This document shows positions 35,695 to 43,695 of a stretch of 64,000 bases of DNA, piece by piece. The stretch comes from Verrucomicrobiota bacterium (GTDB lineage Bacteria > Verrucomicrobiota > Verrucomicrobiia > CAIQCK01), in NCBI GenBank assembly GCA_016222825.1, contig JACRQF010000015.1, forward strand, positions 186,001 through 250,000. Reading direction: 5' to 3'. Below the pieces are notes generated by a model. That model did no database searches, was not told the DNA's origin, and saw only the letters and a program-made list of their open reading frames with translations. Position 1 is the first letter of the stretch, and each line of letters begins with the position of its first letter. The translations under genes and the position numbers were made by a program.

Positions 35695-36615
35695 ATGGCA
35701 GGCAATCCAGTTCCGATGGGGCAAGACGATCTACTCGCTCTTGCCGAGGATTCGGCTGACGGCTGTCACAATCATGAGGTGGCCATCGGTCTTCAGCACA
35801 ACAAGGAAGCGGACATCCGCGGGGCCATCACGGCGCTGCGGAACTCAGAGGCGGCGTTCGGCACGGCCAAGGGCAACCGGCAGGCGGCGCTAGATACGTT
35901 GCAGACGGCGGATGATGCGGCCATGGAGTTTCTGACGGCGGCGCGCCGCGTGTTGACGCAGTTCCTGGGCAACCGCTGGAGCGCGGCATGGGAGCCGACC
36001 GGCTTCCCCGATCTCTCGACGGCGGTGCCGAAGACGCAGGAGAAGCGGATGAACCTGTGCGCGTCGCTGAAGATATACTTCACGGCCAATCCGGCCAAGG
36101 AAGTGGCGGGGTTCGGCGTGACGGCGGCGAACGCGGAGGCGAAGTTTCAGGCGGTGTCGGACGGGCGCGATGCGGTGGGGATGAAGGAGGAGTTGCAGAC
36201 GCAGGCCAGGCAGGCGCGCGACACGGCCTTCAAGGGCCTGCGCAAGCGCATGCTCGACCTCATCAACGAACTCGGCACGCTGCTGGCCGACGACGACGGG
36301 CGCTGGCACGCGTTCGGCCTGAGCATGCCGTCCGATCCCGACACGCCGGAACCGGTCACGTCGGTGGCGCTGGCAATGGGCGCGGCGGGCGTGATCGTGG
36401 CGACGTGGCCGCGCGCGGTGCGGGCGACGCGTTACCGGCCGTTTACGCAGATCGTCGGCGTGAACGAGGAACCGGTGGCCCACGACCCGGTGCACGACCT
36501 GACGGTGAACCTCAACGGCTTCACCAGCGGCCAGACGGTGAAAGTGTATATCGTCGCCGCCAACGACGCCGGCGAGGCGATGCCGGGACCGACGGAGCAA
36601 ATCCTCATTCCATAG
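35695..36615 (+). CDS. Unrecognised helical protein with fibronectin-III-like C-terminus
   Basis: A 306-residue protein I cannot assign. Residues 1-210 are predicted mostly helical, rich in A, E, K and R, without a signal peptide. Residues about 220-306 look like a beta-sandwich of fibronectin type III kind (EPVTSVALAMG... TVKVYIVAANDAGEAMPGP). ATG at 35695 is preceded by AAAGGA at 6 bases; an earlier ATG at 35608 (after GAGGATG) is possible and would add 29 residues. The stop lies within a small hairpin, cattcc-ata-ggaatg (36606-36620). Similar proteins are annotated as hypothetical in Verrucomicrobiota (memory, untested). Low similarity to neighbours and the repeat-rich setting suggest acquired DNA. 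Confidence 0.65.
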   Translation: MAGNPVPMGQDDLLALAEDSADGCHNHEVAIGLQHNKEADIRGAITALRNSEAAFGTAKGNRQAALDTLQTADDAAMEFLTAARRVLTQFLGNRWSAAWEPTGFPDLSTAVPKTQEKRMNLCASLKIYFTANPAKEVAGFGVTAANAEAKFQAVSDGRDAVGMKEELQTQARQARDTAFKGLRKRMLDLINELGTLLADDDGRWHAFGLSMPSDPDTPEPVTSVALAMGAAGVIVATWPRAVRATRYRPFTQIVGVNEEPVAHDPVHDLTVNLNGFTSGQTVKVYIVAANDAGEAMPGPTEQILIP

Positions 36616-36630
36616 GAATGAGGCAATGAA

Positions 36631-36708
36631 GAGTTGAGAGTTAAGAGTGAAGAATTCCAGAAACGAATTTCCCAACTCTTAACTCTGAACTCATAGCTCT
36701 TAACTTCT
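36631..36708 (+). repeat. Inverted pair of 7-base tandem repeats (hairpin)
   Basis: Left arm gagttga, gagttaa, gagtgaa (36631-36651). Right arm aactctt, aactctg, aactcat, agctctt (36674-36701), running on into aacttct. Bases 36631-36649 can pair with 36674-36692 at 17 of 19 positions across a 24-base loop. The element is AT-rich and lies between two co-directional genes. Confidence 0.8.
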
Positions 36709-36714
36709 TTGCTT

Positions 36715-37221
36715 ATGTTTGATCCATCATTACCTGTCAACGGCTCGCTGATCCGCGCGGCGGAACTGCGAGGACAACTCAACGGACTGAAGGAACTCAT
36801 AGACGCGGTGGGCGGTGGCGACATCCTCGACGACGTCACCCTCGGCACCATCCCGAAAAAGACCGGCGACGGCACGCTGGGCGACTCGGCGATTAGCGAG
36901 GACGCCGACAAGGTCATCGTCGCGGGCGGCAAGTTGTGCAGCCTGCGCCGGGCGGACACGCCGGACGCCGTGCTGCTGGAGGTGCACAGCGGCACGGAGG
37001 CGGTGCTGCACATCCGCATCAGCGGCGACGGCAGCCGCATCGCCTTCAACAGCAACCGGAGCGGTTTCTCGTTTCAGTCGCCGGTGGATGTGAACGGCGC
37101 GCAGGTGGCGATGAAGCCGGTGAGCGTGGGGCCGTTCGAGGGCAGCATCAGCGACCCGCCGACACAGGCGGAGGTGCAGGCGGTTGTGGCGTGGGCGGAG
37201 AGCCTGAAAGCCGCGCTGTAA
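36715..37221 (+). CDS. Unrecognised protein, possibly phage-tail-like
   Basis: A 168-residue protein with no signal peptide and no family I can name. The opening MFDPSLPVNGSLIRAAELRGQL recalls short structural proteins of prophage-like clusters (weak memory). The middle is beta-rich with many G and S residues, and the end (PPTQAEVQAVVAWAESLKAAL) is a single helix. The ATG at 36715 is used; an upstream TTG at 36709 has no support. The gene follows the heptamer hairpin and is the last gene of the island before the oxidoreductase genes. Confidence 0.6.
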   Translation: MFDPSLPVNGSLIRAAELRGQLNGLKELIDAVGGGDILDDVTLGTIPKKTGDGTLGDSAISEDADKVIVAGGKLCSLRRADTPDAVLLEVHSGTEAVLHIRISGDGSRIAFNSNRSGFSFQSPVDVNGAQVAMKPVSVGPFEGSISDPPTQAEVQAVVAWAESLKAAL

Positions 37222-37406
37222 CGTGGGACGGAACCAACCTATTCCCGTGGCGAACGGTTTCGCTACGCTTCGCCTTCTGGCCTGAGTTGCCGGAGGAACG
37301 CTTCGCTTTGAACTCTTCACTTTCCCCACCCAGAAACCACTTGCCCCCGCCAACCGCAGTGAGGACAATGCGGACAAGGCGTTGAAACCGAACTGCGAGG
37401 ACGACC

Positions 37407-38795
37407 ATGAAAGTTGAAGGATGGACACGACGCGGGTTTCTGGGCAGCGCGGCACGTTGGACGGCGGCGGGCATCGTCGCGCCGCAGATCGTGCCGGCGC
37501 GGGCGTTGGGCATCGGCGGCACGCCGCCGAGCGAGCGCGTCAACGTCGGCGTCATCTCCTGCGGCGGACGGGCGATGGCGGAGAGCCGCTGTTACACCCT
37601 CACGGACAAGTGCCACGTCGTGGCGGTATGCGACCCGTGGGAATCGAAGCGGTTGCGGGCGAAGCAGACGTTCGAGCGGCATTACGCCGCGCGCCAACGC
37701 AGCGGCGCCTACAACGGCTGCGCCGCCTACGCCGACTTCCGCGACGTGCTGGCCCGCGCGGACGTGGACGCCGTCTATATCGCCACGCCGGACCATTGGC
37801 ACGTGCCGATCACCATCGCCGCCGCGCGCGCCGGCAAGGACATGCACACGGAGAAACCGCTCGGCGTCAGCATTCACGAGGACCTCGCCGCGCGCGAGGC
37901 GGTGCGGCGTCACGGCCGCGTGTTCCAATACGGCGCCGAACGCCGCTCCACCACCGCCGCGCGCCACGCCATCGAGTTGGTTCTCAATGGCCGCGTCGGC
38001 AAGGTGCAGAAGATTTACGTCGTCAGCCCGGCGTCGGTGAAAGGTCCCGTGGACGACCCCGTCCTGCCGGTGCCGGCGGATCTCGACTACGACCTCTGGC
38101 TCGGCCCCGCGCCGTGGGCGCCGTTCAGCGCCGCGCGCGCCATCTCCGGCGGGAACGGCAACGGCATTTTCCACATCTACGACTACGCCATCGGCTTCAT
38201 CGCCGGTTGGGCGGCGCATCCGCTCGACCAGGTGCAGTGGTGGGCCGACAACGCCGGCATGGGCATGCCCGTGACCTACGAAGGCACCGGCCGCCTGCCC
38301 GACGACGGCCTGTTCAACTGCGTCATCCAATGGGACGTGGAGTGCCGCTACAAGAACGGGCTGGTGATGCGGTTCATGGACAACCAAACCGCCCAGCAGC
38401 AGGACATCCCCGGCATCCGCGACAGCAACGCCGCGACGTTCATCGGCACTGAAGGGTGGATTTGCGTGAACTACAGCGAAGTGCAGATGAACCCGCCGTC
38501 GCTGCGGAACGCCGTCATCGCTCCGAACGAAATCCACCTCGACCGCAGCAACCTCGGCGGCGGCGAATATGTGGAGCCGCATCATTTGAGCTGGCTGGAT
38601 TGTGTCCGCACGCGCAAAGACCCGGTGGGCAACATCGAGAGCGCCGTCCGCTCCGACATCATCAGCCACCTCAGCGACATCTGCGTCCGCGTCGGCCGGA
38701 AGATCACGTGGGATCCGGTGAAGGAAACCATCGTCGGCGACGAGACCGCCGCGCGCATGATGCACCGCGCCGTCCGCGCGGGGTGGGCGGTGTAG
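37407..38795 (+). CDS. Tat-exported Gfo/Idh/MocA family oxidoreductase (first)
   Basis: NAD(P)-dependent sugar-type dehydrogenase of 462 residues. A Tat signal (TRRGFLGSAA) occupies the N-terminus. The Rossmann domain has NVGVISCGGRA in place of the usual GxGxxG, and the family signature EKPLGVS with catalytic-region lysine follows (HTEKP). The C-terminal domain carries the WLGP and HHLSWLDCVRTRKDP segments found in the Verrucomicrobiota/Planctomycetota group. GAGGA lies 5 bases before the ATG. It stands 148 bases upstream of the next oxidoreductase and may be a separate unit. Tat export implies folding with cofactor in the cytoplasm. Substrate is unknown. Confidence 0.88.
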   Translation: MKVEGWTRRGFLGSAARWTAAGIVAPQIVPARALGIGGTPPSERVNVGVISCGGRAMAESRCYTLTDKCHVVAVCDPWESKRLRAKQTFERHYAARQRSGAYNGCAAYADFRDVLARADVDAVYIATPDHWHVPITIAAARAGKDMHTEKPLGVSIHEDLAAREAVRRHGRVFQYGAERRSTTAARHAIELVLNGRVGKVQKIYVVSPASVKGPVDDPVLPVPADLDYDLWLGPAPWAPFSAARAISGGNGNGIFHIYDYAIGFIAGWAAHPLDQVQWWADNAGMGMPVTYEGTGRLPDDGLFNCVIQWDVECRYKNGLVMRFMDNQTAQQQDIPGIRDSNAATFIGTEGWICVNYSEVQMNPPSLRNAVIAPNEIHLDRSNLGGGEYVEPHHLSWLDCVRTRKDPVGNIESAVRSDIISHLSDICVRVGRKITWDPVKETIVGDETAARMMHRAVRAGWAV

Positions 38796-38943
38796 CACTG
38801 CTACTTTTGGCGCACATCTTTTCGATTGTGGGCAGGGGGGCGTTCCGTTAGGAAACACGGCGACTTGTCTCGCACGGCGGCGAGGCGGCGCATGGTAACG
38901 TCGCGGAATCGCTTGCGAGGCTATCGAAGCACTGGAGACAGCT

Positions 38944-40230
38944 ATGAATCATACTGAAGTCTCGCGACGCAGCTTCTTGAAAGGCGCGGCCATCGCCGGA
39001 TCAGCCTTCTTCCCGAACATTGTTCCCTCCACCGTCTTTGGCGCCAACGCACCCAGCAACCGCATCGTCATGGCTGGCGTCGGCCTCGGCGGCATGGGCA
39101 GCGGCAATATGCGCTCCTTCCTCAACAAGCAGGAAGTCCAGTTCGTCGCCGTCTGTGACGTGGACGCCGGCCACCTGAAGAACGCCAAGGAGACGGTGGA
39201 CAAGAAATACGGCAACAACGATTGCAAGACCTATCATGACTATCGCGAGGTGATCGCGCGCGGCGACCTCGACGCCATCAGCCAGGCCACGCCCGACCAT
39301 TGGCACACGCTCGTCGCCGTGGCGGCGCTGCGGGCGGGCATTGATATGTATGGTGAGAAGCCGATCACGCACGACCTTCGCGAGGGCCGCGTGCTCGCCA
39401 ACACTTGCAGGAAGTTCGGCCGCGTCTGGCAGACGGGAAGCTGGCAGCGGTCACAGGAGAATTTCCATCTCGCCGCGGAGCTGGTCCGCAACGGCCGCGT
39501 CGGCAGGATTCACACCGTCGAGGTCGGCCTGCCCGACGGCCGGCCCGGCGAGATCAAGCCGGTCGAGCCGGTGCCGGCGGACATGGATTGGGATTTTTGG
39601 CTTGGACCGACGGCATGGCGGCCGTTTCAGGGTGTAGCGCACTGGAACTGGCGCTGGGTGCTCGACTGGGGCGGCGGCCAGATGATGGACTGGATTGGCC
39701 ATCACGCCGACATCGCGCAGTGGGGCCTCGGCACGGAGCGGACCGGCCCGGTGGAGATCGAGAGCAACGGCTGCGAGTTGCCCGCGGACGGAATTTACGA
39801 CGCGCCGGTCGCCTACAAGTTTACCGCGACGTTTGCCAGCGGTGTGAAGATGGTCGTCGCCAACGCCAAGCAACAGCCGAAGGGCATGGGCGCGCGCTGG
39901 ATTGGCGACCGCGGATGGATCTGGGTGGACCGCAGCGGCATTGACGCCGAGCCTAAGTCGCTCCTGCGCGAGAGGATCGGCCCGAACGAAATCCACCTCT
40001 ACAAGAGCCGCGACCATCACCAGAACTTCCTCGATTGCGTCCGCACGCGGCGGGAGACGATCACGCCGGCGGAAGTGGCGCATCGCTCCGCGAGCGTCGG
40101 CCACCTCGGCCAGATCGCGATGATGACGGGCCGGAAAATCCGGTTCAACCCGGCGGCCGAGGAAATCCTCAACGATCCGGGCGCGTCGGCGATGCTCGGC
40201 CGCGCCTACCGCGAGCCGTGGGCGCTCTGA
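38944..40230 (+). CDS. Tat-exported Gfo/Idh/MocA family oxidoreductase (second)
   Basis: A 428-residue oxidoreductase with a clear Tat signal, SRRSFLKGAA. The dinucleotide site reads GVGLGGMGSGN, a good GxGxxG match, followed by the EKPITHD signature in place of EKP(L/I)-type motifs. The region after residue 190 (PADMDWDFWLGPT, MMDWIGHHADIAQWG) contains the histidine expected near the active site. GGAG lies 6 bases before the ATG. It begins a run of closely spaced genes (gaps 36, 25, 2, 4 and -4 bases) that continues to the flavin transferase. It is distinct from the oxidoreductase upstream. Confidence 0.9.
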   Translation: MNHTEVSRRSFLKGAAIAGSAFFPNIVPSTVFGANAPSNRIVMAGVGLGGMGSGNMRSFLNKQEVQFVAVCDVDAGHLKNAKETVDKKYGNNDCKTYHDYREVIARGDLDAISQATPDHWHTLVAVAALRAGIDMYGEKPITHDLREGRVLANTCRKFGRVWQTGSWQRSQENFHLAAELVRNGRVGRIHTVEVGLPDGRPGEIKPVEPVPADMDWDFWLGPTAWRPFQGVAHWNWRWVLDWGGGQMMDWIGHHADIAQWGLGTERTGPVEIESNGCELPADGIYDAPVAYKFTATFASGVKMVVANAKQQPKGMGARWIGDRGWIWVDRSGIDAEPKSLLRERIGPNEIHLYKSRDHHQNFLDCVRTRRETITPAEVAHRSASVGHLGQIAMMTGRKIRFNPAAEEILNDPGASAMLGRAYREPWAL

Positions 40231-40266
40231 TCGAAACCGAAAACCTTTTTCAACCTGGAGAATCCC

Positions 40267-42282
40267 ATGAGAGTCAAACAGATGATGGCAATCACGATGA
40301 TCCTGCCGGCGCTGCTGGCCGCTGCGTTCGCCGCCGATCCTTGCGACGAACTCGGCAAGGTGAACTTCGACACGAGCTACGGCGCGATCTACGCGATCCA
40401 GAACGAAATCATCAAGGCCAGTCCGGACCAGCTTCGCGCCATCGAAACGAAGTTGCTTGGAGTGTTGCAGAAGCCCGACACCGCGTTCTGGGCGAAGGAG
40501 TTCATCTGCAAGACGCTACGGCAGATCGGCTCGGAGAAATGCGTGCCGGTGCTGTCAAACCTGCTGACGGATGAGAAGCTCTCGCATGTCGCGCGTTACG
40601 GGTTGCAGAACTCCGCGTGCCCGGCGGCTGGCGCTGCATTGCTGGCGGCGTTGGACAAGACGAGCGGCAAGCTCAAGGTCGGCATCGTCGCCAGTCTCGG
40701 CGAGCGTCGCGAGGCGAAGGCGGTGCCGCAACTGACCAAGCTCATTGTGGACACCGACCCGCAGCTTGCTGGCGCGGCCATCATGGCGCTCGGCAACATC
40801 GGCGGCGCGAAGTGCGCGGCGATTCAGGCGGAAGCCAAGCCCTCGGATGCCCTCATCGCCCGACGGGCCGACGCGGTGGCGATGTGCGCGGACTCGATGG
40901 TCACCAAGAACGCATTCGAAGCTGCGAACTATTACCGCTGGCTCTTCACGATGGTGAACACGCCGGCCGCACGTATCGCCGGCCTGCGCGGCCTTGTGCG
41001 CGCCGAGAAGACGAAAGCGATGCCGGTGGTGCTCGAAGCGCTCGGCGACCGGACGCCCGCCGTCCAGAAAGCCGCCGTCCGCTGCCTGCTCGACTTGCCC
41101 GGCGCGGAAGCAACGAGGGCTTTTGCCGCCAAACTCGGCGGGCTGTCGCAGGAACTGCAAATCGCGTTGTCGCTGACGCTGATGGATCGCGGCGACCGCG
41201 CGGCGTTGCCGGCGGTGACGGCGCTCGTTGCGAGTGAGAACGAGCCGGTGCGCGTCGCGGCGATCACCGCGCTAGGCAAGCTCGGCAACGAGTCGAGCCT
41301 CGACGCGCTGTTGAAAGCCGCTGCGAGTGGCGGCGACACGGCGACGGCGGCGACGGAGAGTTTGAAGAACATCACCGGCAAAGGCGTTGACGCTGCGCTC
41401 GTGAAGCGCATCGCGGGCGCCGACGGCAAGACGAAGACGCTGCTCATCCAGACGCTCGGCGCGCGGCGCGCGGTGGCGGCGCTGGCGGCGCTGGAGCAGG
41501 CGGCGGCGGACAAGGACGGCGCGGTGAGCCGCGAAGCTTTCAAGGCGCTGGGTTTGGTCGCGGACGAAGGAGGTCTGGCGAAGCTCATCGCGCTGGTGGA
41601 GAAGAATCCCGACAACACCGACGCGCAGGACGCGCTCGTGGCGGCGTCGCGGCGGATGTGTGACCAGAAGAGCGTCGAGGCGGTGTTGCTGGCTGCTTGC
41701 GGCAAGTCGAAGGGTGACGCGCAATCGGCTCTGCTGAAGGTGCTCGGCCAAGTCGGCGGGCCGGGGGCGTTCGCGACGTTGCGCGCGGCGTTGAAGGACA
41801 ACGACGAGAAGGTGCGCGACGCGGCGGTGCGCGCACTCGCGGCGGCGGATGAGCCGGGCGTGCTGCCGGACCTGCTCGGCGTAATCCAGTCGTCGCCGAA
41901 CAAGACGCATCGCGTGCTGGCGCTGCGCGGCTACACACGGATCGCGGGCCTCGGCGGCAAGCGTGCGGAAGGCGAGACGTTGAAGCTTCTGAAGGACGCG
42001 CTGCCGGCGGCGAAAGAGCCGGATGAGAAGAAGCTCCTGCTCGGCGCGCTGGCGGGCGTCCAGAACACCGGCGCGTTGAAGGCCATCGAGCCGTTGCTGG
42101 CAGACGACACGGTCAAGGCGGAGGCGGGAAATGCTTATTTGAAAATTGTTGTGTCCATCGAGAAAAAACAGCATAACGATGCTGTCGCAGCGTTGAAAAA
42201 ATGCCTGGAGACGACCCAGGACGCGGCGACGCGCGCCAGGGCTGGCAAGCTCCTGGAGAAGTTTCAGCCGGTGAAGAAATAA
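40267..42282 (+). CDS. Exported HEAT-repeat protein
   Basis: A 671-residue protein with a signal peptide ending near AAFAADP. The rest is a regular series of HEAT/PBS-lyase-type repeats of about 30-35 residues, such as ERREAKAVPQLTKLIVDTD and NEPVRVAAITALGKLGNESS, with the D-x-x-V-R-x-A-A pattern. HEAT proteins are scaffolds; an enzymatic role is unlikely. It lies between two Tat-exported oxidoreductases in the same operon and may organise them, or the cytochrome, in the periplasm (inference). Confidence 0.85.
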   Translation: MRVKQMMAITMILPALLAAAFAADPCDELGKVNFDTSYGAIYAIQNEIIKASPDQLRAIETKLLGVLQKPDTAFWAKEFICKTLRQIGSEKCVPVLSNLLTDEKLSHVARYGLQNSACPAAGAALLAALDKTSGKLKVGIVASLGERREAKAVPQLTKLIVDTDPQLAGAAIMALGNIGGAKCAAIQAEAKPSDALIARRADAVAMCADSMVTKNAFEAANYYRWLFTMVNTPAARIAGLRGLVRAEKTKAMPVVLEALGDRTPAVQKAAVRCLLDLPGAEATRAFAAKLGGLSQELQIALSLTLMDRGDRAALPAVTALVASENEPVRVAAITALGKLGNESSLDALLKAAASGGDTATAATESLKNITGKGVDAALVKRIAGADGKTKTLLIQTLGARRAVAALAALEQAAADKDGAVSREAFKALGLVADEGGLAKLIALVEKNPDNTDAQDALVAASRRMCDQKSVEAVLLAACGKSKGDAQSALLKVLGQVGGPGAFATLRAALKDNDEKVRDAAVRALAAADEPGVLPDLLGVIQSSPNKTHRVLALRGYTRIAGLGGKRAEGETLKLLKDALPAAKEPDEKKLLLGALAGVQNTGALKAIEPLLADDTVKAEAGNAYLKIVVSIEKKQHNDAVAALKKCLETTQDAATRARAGKLLEKFQPVKK

Positions 42283-42307
42283 CATATCGAGTGCAGCGGA
42301 GTCCTTT

Positions 42308-43693
42308 ATGAGCAGCAACGAAAAACAAAACGTGGATTTGAAAGTGGATCGCCGGACGTTCTTGCAGTCGGCCGCGGCGGCCGGCGCGAGCCTGGCGTTG
42401 TCGGGCAACGCGCTGGCGCAAGCCGTCGCGCAGCCCGCGAAGCCGGCGACGGTGGCGGGGCCGAAGGGCATTGACGACCTGAACGTCGGCGTCATCGGTC
42501 TCGGCGCGCAGGGACAGGTGCTCATCGAGGCGGCGAGCGGGATTCCCGGCGTGAAGTTCAAGGCGGTCTGCGACATCTGGGAATACCACCAGAAGCTGGT
42601 CGGCGGCCGTCTCAAGAAGACCGGCCACGACGTGAAGCTCTACGAAGATTACCGCGAGCTGCTCGCGCAGGAGAAGGACCTCGACGCTGTTGTCGTCGCC
42701 ACGCCCGACTGGATGCATGCCGAGATCGCCAACGCCTGCATGGAGGCTGGCAAGCACGTCTATTGCGAGAAGGAAATGTCGAATAACCTGGAGAAGGCCC
42801 GCAGCATGGTGGCGACGCAGCGCAAGACCGGCAAGCTGCTCCAGATCGGCCACCAGCGCCGCAGCAATCCCCGCTACATCCACGCGATTGACCGGCTCAT
42901 CCGCGAGGCGAAGCTCCTCGGCCGCGTCACGCACGCTTATGCGCAGTGGAACCGCTCGGTCGCCGACCCGCTCGGCTGGCCGAAGAAATACGCCATCGAG
43001 CAGGCCAAGCTCGACAAATACGGCTACGTCTCGATGGAGCAGTTCCGGAACTGGCGCTGGTATAAGAAATACGGCGGCGGCCCGATCGTGGACCTCGGCT
43101 CGCACCAGATTGACCTTTTCAGTTGGCTCTGGGAGTGCAACCCGTCGGCCATCGTCGCGATGGGCGGCGCCGACTATTACAAGGGCAACGAGTGGTATGA
43201 CAACGTCATGACCATTTACGAATACCACACGCCCGAGGGCATCAACCGCGCCTACTACCAGGTGCTCACCACCACCAAGCGCGGCGGCTTCTACGAGCAG
43301 TTCATGGGCGTCAACGGCGCGCTCACCATCTCCGAGGTCGCGGCTCGCGGTGACACCGTCGAGCGCGAGGCGCACGCGCCGTCGTGGGACGAATACGCCA
43401 AGAAAGGCTGGCTCAAGCCGGTCAAGGAGGCGATCAAGCCGACCACGACCCGTAACGTTGCGGTGGACGTGCGCGTCACGGCCGAGGCCGGCAAGTGGCC
43501 GCTGCCAATCGAGTTGCTCAAGCCGGCACACCAGCCGCACCTCGAGAACTTCTTCGACGCGATCCGCGGTCGCGCGAAGCTCAACTGCCCCGGCGAAGTT
43601 GCCTACGAAACCGCTGTCGCGGTGCTCAAGGCCAACGACGCTGTCGCGGCCGGACGCAAGATGGAGTTCAAGCACGACGAGTTCAAGGTATAA
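42308..43693 (+). CDS. Tat-exported Gfo/Idh/MocA family oxidoreductase (third)
   Basis: A 461-residue oxidoreductase with a Tat signal, DRRTFLQSAAA. The Rossmann motif is GVIGLGAQG and the signature CEKEMSN replaces EKP, keeping the lysine. The sequence GYVSMEQFRNWRWYKKYGGGPIVDLGSHQIDLF contains the usual active-site D and H pattern. It is only distantly similar to the first two. Its stop is 2 bases before the heptahaem cytochrome start, which ties the dehydrogenase to the cytochrome by translation. GAG-type ribosome site (ggagt) precedes the ATG. Confidence 0.9.
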   Translation: MSSNEKQNVDLKVDRRTFLQSAAAAGASLALSGNALAQAVAQPAKPATVAGPKGIDDLNVGVIGLGAQGQVLIEAASGIPGVKFKAVCDIWEYHQKLVGGRLKKTGHDVKLYEDYRELLAQEKDLDAVVVATPDWMHAEIANACMEAGKHVYCEKEMSNNLEKARSMVATQRKTGKLLQIGHQRRSNPRYIHAIDRLIREAKLLGRVTHAYAQWNRSVADPLGWPKKYAIEQAKLDKYGYVSMEQFRNWRWYKKYGGGPIVDLGSHQIDLFSWLWECNPSAIVAMGGADYYKGNEWYDNVMTIYEYHTPEGINRAYYQVLTTTKRGGFYEQFMGVNGALTISEVAARGDTVEREAHAPSWDEYAKKGWLKPVKEAIKPTTTRNVAVDVRVTAEAGKWPLPIELLKPAHQPHLENFFDAIRGRAKLNCPGEVAYETAVAVLKANDAVAAGRKMEFKHDEFKV

Positions 43694-43695
43694 CC

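Noticed and set aside
41272..42615. Antisense open frame of about 447 residues opposite the HEAT-repeat gene
   Set aside because: Its composition is that of a shadow frame; the sense strand has a signal peptide and regular HEAT repeats.
43495..43695. N-terminal extension of the heptahaem cytochrome
   Set aside because: It overlaps the third oxidoreductase in another frame, while the ATG at 43696 is followed at once by a proper signal peptide.
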